Below, in pieces: positions 1-5,350 of a stretch of DNA of 12,438 nucleotides (the first letter of the stretch is position 1; every line of letters starts with the position of its first letter). The position numbers and the translations under genes were made by a program. Where the stretch lies: the NCBI GenBank assembly GCA_029864945.1, contig JAOTSL010000064.1, positions 1-12,438 of the forward strand, read 5' to 3'. This DNA is from Gammaproteobacteria bacterium (GTDB lineage Bacteria; Pseudomonadota; Gammaproteobacteria; S012-40). The notes under the pieces are model-generated. The model made no database searches. It was not told the DNA's origin and was given only the letters and a program-made list of their open reading frames with translations.

Positions 1-32
1 TGATGGGAGATAATGATCATTGGCAGTTATGT

Positions 33-2222
33 TTAAGCGATTACGGCTTTCCGAGAAAATTTCCAGCAATTATGAATTTTGGTGTTACGTTTGAAGTCTT
101 CCGGAATCGTCAGTTTTGTTAGGTTTACAATTGCCACATCGTCTAACGTATTGCCGAATGCTTCTTTGTCTAGTTTAAAATTTCTGAAGATATTCGAAAA
201 TATCAGTACGCCATTTTCTGAAAGCATGGAGAGTGCATCTGTGATTAGTGGAACTTGGTCTTGCTGAATTGAGAATTGTTTGTCCATTTTTTTTGAGTTG
301 GAAAAGCTGGGTGGATCCAGAAAAATCAAATCGTATTTTTGAGTTTGGCTTCCCATCCATTTTACGCAATCGGCTCGAACAAATTGATGAACATCGTCGT
401 AAAGCTCATTCAAGTCAAAATTCTGTTTTGTCCATTCAAGATATGTGTTCGACATATCAACACTAGTGGTACTTAGGGCGCCACCTTTTGCAGCATATAT
501 ACTGGCACTTCCTGTGTAGCAAAATAAATTCAAAAAGCTTTTTCCATAAGCTAGATCTTGTATTATTTTCCGAGTATCTCGATGATCAAGGAAAAGGCCG
601 GTATCAAGATAGCTGGTGAAATTGACATAAAATTTATGGCCATTTTCTTCGGCGACAATAAATTCTTGTTTGTCGCTATCCAGTTTTTCGTATTGCTGGG
701 ACCCTTTTTGCTGCTTTCGTTGTTTAATTGATAGCTGATCAGTGCTCAGCGAAAAAGTCTCGGTAATAATATTGAGCGCTTCGTTTAGTCTATGCGCGGC
801 TATTTTATCATCAATTGTTTTTGGTGCTTCATATTCTTGAACGTTAACGTACAGTTTATCGGCATAATATAAATCAATTGCAATCGAATATTCCGGAATG
901 TCTGCGTCGTAAACGCGATAGCAGGTGACGTTTTCTCGTTTTGACCAGCGAGTCAGGTGTTTTATGTTTTTCTTTAAGCGGTTTTCAAAACTCTTGGCAC
1001 CTTCGCTTCTTCGTTCTTCGATGATGGGTTTAAACTTTCGATTTGAGTCAAAAAAGTTTTCTGGTGCAATTTTGAAATGCAGTAACTTACATTCAATTGC
1101 GCCATTATAGAGACTGTGAATTTTTTTAGCTCGTAACGGAATTCTTTTTCCTAATTCCAGGCTGTCGGTGAAGACACTTAAATCCCAGTTGAGGAATTCT
1201 TTCCTTAATTGCTCACCCATGGTGAAGTACAGCTCGTTTACTTCTTCTTTGTCGCTTAGTCGCTGGCCGTAAGGTGGGTTTACAACAAGTAAGCCGCAAT
1301 CATCTTGTTTTCTAGGGGTGGCTTCTCGAATATCTCGTTTTTCCAGGTGAACATAACCTTCTATTCCGGCTTTACGTGCGTTAATGCTCGCTGCACGAAT
1401 GGCGTGGACGTTAACGTCGTATCCTGTTATTGATGGAATGTTGGTAAGGCCTATTTCTTTTTTAGCTTCGGCATCTTTGATTAAATCCTGCCATTGAGAC
1501 AAATCAAAATGTCGCCAGTTATGAAAACCAAAAATTTCACGATTTAATCCAGGAGCGATATTAGCAGCCATTAGTGCTGCTTCAATAACCAGTGTCCCTG
1601 AGCCACACATTGGGTCAACAAAGGCTAAGTCTTTAGCAAATGCCTCTGGCCATTGTGCGCGCATGAGTAATGCCGCTGCTAGATTTTCTTTTAGTGGTGC
1701 GTGCTCACCTTCAATACGATAGCCTCGTTTGTGCAAACTTTCACCCGAAAGATCGTGATAGATGATGGCTTTATCGTTATTGATGTAAAGATTCAAGCGA
1801 ATGTCGGGTGAAACCGTTTTTATTTCCGGGCGATCGCCGGTTTTTTCTCTAAATTGGTCTACGATGGCATCTTTTGTTTTTAACGAGGCATAATGGCTAT
1901 GATTTATTTGTGAGCGACTGACTGAGCAATCAATAACAAAACTATTGTGCACTGAGAAATGTGTACTCCAGTCTATGTCGTAAATATGTTGATATAGGCT
2001 TTCGTCATCAGGTACATCAAAAGTGTCAATTTCCAGCAATATTCGATTGGCAATGCGTGACCATAAACAGGCTTTCATTGCATCTTTACTGTTAGCGTTG
2101 AAATGAACGCCACCTTTTTTTTGTCTAATGTCTTCTAGGCCAAGATCAGTTAATTCTCTTGCGAGTAGATCTTCCAGGCCTTTGGCGGTGGTTGCGAAAA
2201 GGGAAAAAGTGTTGTCAGACAT
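33..2222 (-). CDS. rlmL: RlmKL, fused 23S rRNA guanine methyltransferase (m2G2445 / m7G2069)
   Basis: This is a two-domain S-adenosylmethionine-dependent methyltransferase. In E. coli the N-terminal half (RlmL) makes m2G2445 and the C-terminal half (RlmK) makes m7G2069 of 23S rRNA, during 50S assembly in the cytoplasm. With the ATG at 2222 the protein has 729 residues, against about 702 in E. coli. A THUMP RNA-binding region covers roughly residues 40-150. The first methyltransferase has the SAM-binding motif DPMCGSGT (about 203-210) and the catalytic NPPYGQR (about 315-321). The second has LFCYTGSAS (about 566-574) and LDPPSFSN (about 635-642). Both active-site motifs are intact. An in-frame TTG at 2246 would add eight residues, but it lies inside a terminator stem, so the ATG is preferred; a GGGG precedes it by a few bases. 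The gene follows the DAHP synthase gene on the same strand but is separated from it by a terminator. Family assignment is firm. Confidence 0.96.
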   Translation of the reverse strand: MSDNTFSLFATTAKGLEDLLARELTDLGLEDIRQKKGGVHFNANSKDAMKACLWSRIANRILLEIDTFDVPDDESLYQHIYDIDWSTHFSVHNSFVIDCSVSRSQINHSHYASLKTKDAIVDQFREKTGDRPEIKTVSPDIRLNLYINNDKAIIYHDLSGESLHKRGYRIEGEHAPLKENLAAALLMRAQWPEAFAKDLAFVDPMCGSGTLVIEAALMAANIAPGLNREIFGFHNWRHFDLSQWQDLIKDAEAKKEIGLTNIPSITGYDVNVHAIRAASINARKAGIEGYVHLEKRDIREATPRKQDDCGLLVVNPPYGQRLSDKEEVNELYFTMGEQLRKEFLNWDLSVFTDSLELGKRIPLRAKKIHSLYNGAIECKLLHFKIAPENFFDSNRKFKPIIEERRSEGAKSFENRLKKNIKHLTRWSKRENVTCYRVYDADIPEYSIAIDLYYADKLYVNVQEYEAPKTIDDKIAAHRLNEALNIITETFSLSTDQLSIKQRKQQKGSQQYEKLDSDKQEFIVAEENGHKFYVNFTSYLDTGLFLDHRDTRKIIQDLAYGKSFLNLFCYTGSASIYAAKGGALSTTSVDMSNTYLEWTKQNFDLNELYDDVHQFVRADCVKWMGSQTQKYDLIFLDPPSFSNSKKMDKQFSIQQDQVPLITDALSMLSENGVLIFSNIFRNFKLDKEAFGNTLDDVAIVNLTKLTIPEDFKRNTKIHNCWKFSRKAVIA

Positions 2223-2234
2223 GGTGGCCCCAAT

Positions 2235-2266
2235 AAAAAACAGCAAATATAACTTATTTGCTGTTT
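2235..2266 (-). terminator. Intrinsic terminator of the DAHP synthase gene, overlapping the rlmL leader
   Basis: A perfect 12-base inverted repeat (2238-2249 and 2255-2266) has a 5-base loop. Read on the minus strand, the stem with core CAGCAAATA/TATTTGCTG runs directly into six T (2240-2235). This is the layout of a Rho-independent terminator for the transcript from the DAHP synthase gene. The stem is AT-rich, so termination may be incomplete. The T tract ends only 12 bases before the rlmL ATG, so an rlmL transcript that starts upstream would carry the hairpin next to its ribosome binding site. Confidence 0.7.
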
Positions 2267-2326
2267 AGTGTTATGCGCTAAAGGCAGATTTGCCGTGCGA
2301 TAAATAATGTAAAAAGGGTAATATTT

Positions 2327-2354
2327 TCCGGATTAGTTAGTAAACTACTCCGGA
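2327..2354 (-). other. Imperfect hairpin directly after the DAHP synthase stop codon
   Basis: The 28 bases next to the TGA stop fold into an 11-pair stem with one internal mismatch and a 4-base loop (outer arms TCCGGA/TCCGGA). On the minus strand it is followed by AAAAT and not by a T run. It therefore looks more like an mRNA 3'-end stabiliser or a Rho-associated structure than a classical terminator. The real intrinsic terminator seems to be the second stem, about 60 bases further on. Confidence 0.45.
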
Positions 2355-3428
2355 TCAGCTTAATCTTTTTGGTAGTATATCGCGTAATTTGTCACAGGCT
2401 TCGATGAGTACTTTTTCAGTGGTGTCCCAGTCGATGCAGGCATCAGTTACTGATACACCGTATTTGAGGTCTGCCAAGTTGTCGGGGATGGACTGAGCGC
2501 CCCAGTTAAGATTACTTTCCAGCATTAGAGATACGATGGATTTGTTACCTTCAATAACCTGGTTGACGCAATTTTCTATGACCAGAGCCTGTAACTCAGG
2601 TTTTTTGCTGGAGTTACCATGGCTGCAATCTACTGCTATGCTAAGTGGCAGATTCGCCTTTTTTAGTTCTTTTTCGCACAGTGCAATACTGACTGAATCA
2701 TAATTGGATTTTCCGCCACCGCCTCTGAGTACAACATGGCCGTACTCGTTACCGCGTGTATGGAAAACAGCGCATTGACCGTCCTGATTTATGCCAAGAA
2801 AATGATGCCCTCTGGATGAGGACTGCATGGCGTTAATAGCAACATCTAAACCACCATCGGTACCATTTTTAAAGCCAATTGGGGTTGATAAGCCACTTGC
2901 CATTTCCCTGTGGGTTTGAGACTCAGTGGTGCGAGCGCCAATTGCGGTCCAGGTTATCAGGTCTGAAATATACTGAGGTGAAATAGGATCCAGTGCTTCA
3001 GTAGATGTGGGTAGTCCAAGTTCTGCGATATCAAGAAGCAGTTTTCTCGCGGTATAGAGGCCTTCTTCGATCTTAAAGGAATCATCCATTTTAGGGTCGT
3101 TTATCAAGCCTTTCCAGCCGACTGTTGTGCGTGGTTTTTCGAAATAAACCCGCATGACAATATAAAGCGTGTCGCTGACTTTATCGGCTAGCTCTTTGAG
3201 CTTTCTGGCATAATCCATGGCAGCTTCAACATTATGAATAGAGCAGGGGCCAACGACGACAAATAAACGATGGTCTTTATGGTCCAGTATATTGCGGATG
3301 GTTTCCCGTCCTTCAAGAATAACGGTTTCTGCTTTTGCTGAGAGCGGCAGGTCATCCTTGATATTAGCAGGAGTCGGTAGAATGTCTTGAGAAAGGACAT
3401 TTAGATTATTAATTGGTAACTGAGGCAT
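2355..3428 (-). CDS. aroF: 3-deoxy-7-phosphoheptulonate synthase (DAHP synthase, type I, AroF-like)
   Basis: It condenses phosphoenolpyruvate and erythrose 4-phosphate to DAHP, the first committed step of the shikimate pathway, in the cytoplasm. With the ATG at 3428 the protein has 357 residues, close to the E. coli enzymes (350-356). Visible signatures are GPCSIH (60-65), YFEKPRTTVGWKG (95-107), GARTTESQTHRE (164-175) and FKNGTDG (186-192). The four expected metal ligands are present as C62, H270, E304 and D329. The runs EALDPxSPQY, ESQTHREMASGL, GINQxGQ and VDCSHGNS read closer to E. coli AroF (tyrosine-sensitive) than to AroG. That judgement is from memory of those proteins, and feedback specificity cannot be fixed from sequence, so aroG is a possible alternative name. 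A TTG at 3467 would add 13 residues, but it has no ribosome binding site and extends past the normal N-terminus. No TyrR box was found upstream. Confidence 0.95.
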   Translation of the reverse strand: MPQLPINNLNVLSQDILPTPANIKDDLPLSAKAETVILEGRETIRNILDHKDHRLFVVVGPCSIHNVEAAMDYARKLKELADKVSDTLYIVMRVYFEKPRTTVGWKGLINDPKMDDSFKIEEGLYTARKLLLDIAELGLPTSTEALDPISPQYISDLITWTAIGARTTESQTHREMASGLSTPIGFKNGTDGGLDVAINAMQSSSRGHHFLGINQDGQCAVFHTRGNEYGHVVLRGGGGKSNYDSVSIALCEKELKKANLPLSIAVDCSHGNSSKKPELQALVIENCVNQVIEGNKSIVSLMLESNLNWGAQSIPDNLADLKYGVSVTDACIDWDTTEKVLIEACDKLRDILPKRLS

Positions 3429-3498
3429 TCGATTTATTCTTTTAAAAATAGAAAAATATACGCACAAGAGGCAAACCAGCTATTTATAAAAGCACAAT

Positions 3499-3526
3499 AT
3501 AATATAAGTGCAGAACGGTTTGCGAA
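3499..3526 (-). promoter_or_regulatory. Possible sigma-70 promoter for the DAHP synthase gene
   Basis: On the minus strand TTCGCA (3526-3521) and TATTAT (3504-3499) are separated by 16 bases, matching 4/6 and 5/6 of the consensus hexamers. The surroundings are very AT-rich, so a chance match is plausible. A perfect TATAAT at 3555-3550 is a competing -10 but lacks a recognisable -35. Confidence 0.3.
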
Positions 3527-3625
3527 TACGAGGTGCAGTAAGAACGAGGATTATACGCTAAACAGGTGATAAATAGACAGTAAAATGAAGTGTTTTTAAT
3601 AAATGCGGACAGTTTTGAATAAGCT

Positions 3626-3710
3626 CTTTATTAAAACCTGCGATCCCTCCCGCCGTACCATTTTATTGTTCTTTTTGTTTGGTTACGGCATCACATTGGT
3701 CTTAATAAAG
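3626..3710 (-). other. Long imperfect hairpin, candidate structured RNA on the minus strand
   Basis: As minus-strand RNA the outer arms 3710-3698 and 3638-3626 pair over 13 positions with one G-U wobble; the plus-strand RNA would have an A-C mismatch there. Inside are GUGAU/AUCGC (3694-3690 with 3644-3640, one wobble) and GCCGU/ACGGC (3689-3685 with 3656-3652). After a one-base bulge come ACC/GGU and an A-rich loop of about 21 bases. A seven-base GGGAGGG (3651-3645) bulges from the 3' side. It starts 38 bases after the stop of the small secreted-protein gene and lies about 200 bases before the DAHP synthase start. No T run follows, so it is not a standard terminator. Confidence 0.4.
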
Positions 3711-3748
3711 CGGTCATCCTTACTGCCCGCTGAAACAGAATTGGCTAC

Positions 3749-4108
3749 TTAGTTAGCCGCGACAGCAGGCCATTTGCCTTTAGTCTGGCCTACAGCGCGA
3801 GAAGCGTGGCCAATTGTGTGAATATTAATGACCATTTCACGGTATGTGTCACCATCTACTTTCCATTCTCGAGCAGCACGTACAACGCAATCAAGTCGAA
3901 CGGCGCCACATTGCTGTTCAGCATCGACTGGTGAAGTTAATGCTTTTTTAAATGCTTTTTGTATAGATTTTAATTGAGTTTTTTCCAGTTTGAGATGTCC
4001 CAACCATTGTGGGCCATTAAGATTAACTTTGGCGGCTGCCATAGCTTGTCCAGTTAAGAATACAGATGCAAAAACGATTAAGAATACAGCAGATAATTTA
4101 GATTTCAC
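3749..4108 (-). CDS. Small secreted protein of unknown function (119 residues)
   Basis: I do not recognise the family. The first residues from the GTG at 4108 form a clear Sec signal peptide: two lysines (K2, K4), a hydrophobic core of about 14 residues, then a GQAMA-type cleavage site near residue 24. This predicts a mature periplasmic or outer-surface protein of about 95 residues. The mature part is basic, with helical text, and has two cysteines ten residues apart (about 66 and 73-76 region) that could form a disulfide in the periplasm. The C-terminus holds INIHTIGHASRAVGQ with two histidines. The GTG start is chosen because GGAGGGAGG ends six bases before it and because translation from there begins exactly at the signal peptide; a longer TTG-initiated reading (4144) would run through the ribosome binding site. 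It lies alone between a membrane protein gene and the DAHP synthase gene, all on the minus strand. Confidence 0.8.
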   Translation of the reverse strand: MKSKLSAVFLIVFASVFLTGQAMAAAKVNLNGPQWLGHLKLEKTQLKSIQKAFKKALTSPVDAEQQCGAVRLDCVVRAAREWKVDGDTYREMVINIHTIGHASRAVGQTKGKWPAVAAN

Positions 4109-4114
4109 GATTAG

Positions 4115-4123
4115 CCTCCCTCC
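4115..4123 (-). promoter_or_regulatory. Strong ribosome binding site that fixes the GTG start at 4108
   Basis: On the minus strand GGAGGGAGG is a near-ideal anti-Shine-Dalgarno match, six bases before GTG. It is the best ribosome binding site in the window and suggests that the small secreted protein can be made at a high level despite its GTG codon. Confidence 0.85.
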
Positions 4124-4298
4124 AGCTTTCGTTATTTTATTCAAGGTTTCTATATAACACTTTTTATATAAAATGAGTTTAATTATTAGAATTCTTGACC
4201 CTGTTACTCAAGGTAAGACTGTATTCCACCTGAGTGTGGTCTTTTCGTCAACTATTTTATGATAATTTTTATATGGAAACTAAGTTTGTTTCTGGTTA

Positions 4299-4598
4299 TT
4301 ACGCATTATCATCAGTTTTTGAGCGATTTTCAGTCAGAATTTTGCTGCTAATCCCGGCTTCTTCGTCAGATAGATCTCTTACATCAGCTGATTTGCATGC
4401 AGGACATGATTTTTTAGCGGGTTTGGCCACAATGATACCCATGAATATCAATGAGATTACGATTAGCGGTAAGAAAAAAACAGAAGAACATAATAGTACG
4501 AAAAAAATAAGGAACATGGTCGAGCTGTTGGTTTTAGCTGCTCCTTCATAATCACAACTATTACAGTGAATGCCGTTATTACTTGCTGATTGACTCAT
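4299..4598 (-). CDS. Small membrane protein with split CxxC pairs, LITAF-like zinc ribbon candidate
   Basis: This 99-residue protein has one CxxC before (HCNSC, C12 and C15) and one after (SCPAC, C65 and C68) a hydrophobic stretch at about 28-58 with a proline at 44. Forty-nine residues separate the two pairs. The eukaryotic LITAF/SIMPLE domain has the same plan: CPxC, about 48 residues containing a membrane-dipping hydrophobic segment, then HxCPxC. There both knuckles bind one zinc on the cytoplasmic face. The likeness is a pattern match from memory, not an alignment. An alternative is a two-pass membrane protein with a rubredoxin-like knuckle. The tail is polar and acidic. The ATG at 4598 is preceded by GGAG at good spacing. 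It is divergent from darP and about 190 bases upstream of the small secreted-protein gene. Function unknown. Confidence 0.75.
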   Translation of the reverse strand: MSQSASNNGIHCNSCDYEGAAKTNSSTMFLIFFVLLCSSVFFLPLIVISLIFMGIIVAKPAKKSCPACKSADVRDLSDEEAGISSKILTENRSKTDDNA

Positions 4599-4759
4599 TT
4601 AAACTCCAGTTTTATGTTTGTTTAAAAAATGCACGTTATATGAGCTTAGCATCTGCCCGGACATTTTATTGTGTTTATAGTGCTGTTATTAGAGAATACC
4701 ATTATTCTAAGGCTTTATTTTTCTCTTGAATAGCCTGATTTGAAAATTGTACAGGTTGC

Positions 4760-4792
4760 TGGCACAGATCTGGCTCAAATCCAACTTATAAT
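4760..4792 (+). promoter_or_regulatory. Possible promoter elements before darP
   Basis: A perfect TATAAT lies at 4787-4792, 29 bases before the darP ATG, but 16-18 bases upstream there is no convincing -35. Overlapping it is TGGCAC (4760-4765), five bases, then TGGCT (4771-4775), which has the GG-N10-GC spacing of a sigma-54 promoter with one mismatch in the -12 box. Either could be chance. The 223-base region 4599-4821 must also hold the promoter for the divergent membrane protein gene, for which no clear hexamers were found. Confidence 0.25.
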
Positions 4793-4821
4793 GACAGTTT
4801 GGTAAAACGTAAGGTAGTAAA

Positions 4822-5346
4822 ATGGAAGATAACGAAGAACAGTTTGACGAGCTCGAAGTAAAAAGCAGAACTCAAAAAAAACACGAGGCTGAGGCTCTAC
4901 AAGTTGTAGGAGCGCGTCTTTTGGAATTAACCGATAGCCAGTTGATGCAGCTCGATTTACCGGAACAATTATTTGATTCTATCAAGCTGGCTCAAACAAT
5001 TGATGCCCATGGCGGTAAAAAACGCCAGCTTCAGTTTATTGGCAAATTAATGCGTGACGAAAATTTGGACATTTCTGCGATAAATGATTTACTCGCACGA
5101 TTAGACGGCGACGCAGTTCTTCAGATAAAAGCATTTAAAGCGCTTGAGCAATGGCGTGATAAATTAGTTGATGACGGTGATAGCGCGCTTACTTTGTTGT
5201 TAGAGAAATACCCTCAGGCTGATGTGCAGCAAATTCGACAGCATATTCGAAATGCGAATAATAAAAAAAATGAAAAGCTGGTGAAAAAATCTAAAAAAGC
5301 AATTTTTCAGTACATCAAACAACTGTCAGAAGAAAAACAAGGGTAA
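4822..5346 (+). CDS. darP: DarP (YjgA, DUF615), ribosome maturation factor
   Basis: DarP binds late 50S assembly intermediates in E. coli and helps fold the peptidyl-transferase region of 23S rRNA; it is cytoplasmic. The protein has 174 residues (E. coli YjgA 183). It shares the family's layout: an acidic N-terminus, a charged helical body with RQLQFIGKLMRDE (68-80), a central KALEQWRDKLVDDGD segment and a C-terminal IRNANNKKNEK...IFQYIKQLSEE stretch. These match the YjgA runs RRQLQLIGKMLRQ, LIRNAKKEKE and IFQYLRELAE. The ATG at 4822 has AAGG about eight bases before it. The stop is 4 bases before the pepN ATG, so the two are probably co-transcribed; in E. coli this gene neighbours pmbA instead. 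Assignment is confident. Confidence 0.93.
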   Translation: MEDNEEQFDELEVKSRTQKKHEAEALQVVGARLLELTDSQLMQLDLPEQLFDSIKLAQTIDAHGGKKRQLQFIGKLMRDENLDISAINDLLARLDGDAVLQIKAFKALEQWRDKLVDDGDSALTLLLEKYPQADVQQIRQHIRNANNKKNEKLVKKSKKAIFQYIKQLSEEKQG

Positions 5347-5350
5347 AATT

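Larger units (their letters stand above)
3429..3748 (-). other. 320-base intergenic region upstream of the DAHP synthase gene
   Basis: No credible gene is seen here. On the minus strand it holds, in order, the 3' flank of the small secreted-protein gene, an 85-base hairpin (3626-3710), a TATAAT (3555-3550) without a good -35 partner, a weak promoter candidate (3499-3526), and a 7-base inverted repeat GCAAACC/GGTTTGC (3471-3477 with 3517-3523). Nested in the last is GCAC/GTGC (3492-3495 with 3508-3511). The last two repeats would lie in the leader of the DAHP synthase mRNA if transcription began at the upstream TATAAT. Confidence 0.5.

Noticed and set aside
3..122. A 39-codon plus-strand frame beginning ATGGGAGAT at the left edge
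   Set aside because: It lies mostly antisense to the conserved C-terminus of RlmKL, has no recognisable motif and no clear ribosome binding site.
2223..2246. TTG start extending RlmKL by eight residues
   Set aside because: The codon lies in the stem of the terminator; the ATG at 2222 gives the N-terminus expected for the family.
3429..3467. TTG start extending the DAHP synthase by 13 residues
   Set aside because: It has no ribosome binding site and extends beyond the usual N-terminus of type I enzymes.
3429..3600. TyrR box upstream of the DAHP synthase gene
   Set aside because: No TGTAAA-N6-TTTACA-like sequence was found; only short unrelated inverted repeats are present.
3626..3710. Miniature transposable element or degraded insertion sequence
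   Set aside because: The arms are internal and imperfect, there is no flanking target duplication, no second copy in the window, and the pairing improves with G-U wobbles, which points to RNA.
4234..4551. Plus-strand 105-codon frame
   Set aside because: It is antisense to the small CxxC membrane protein, which has a better ribosome binding site and meaningful motifs; no motif is visible in the plus-strand translation.
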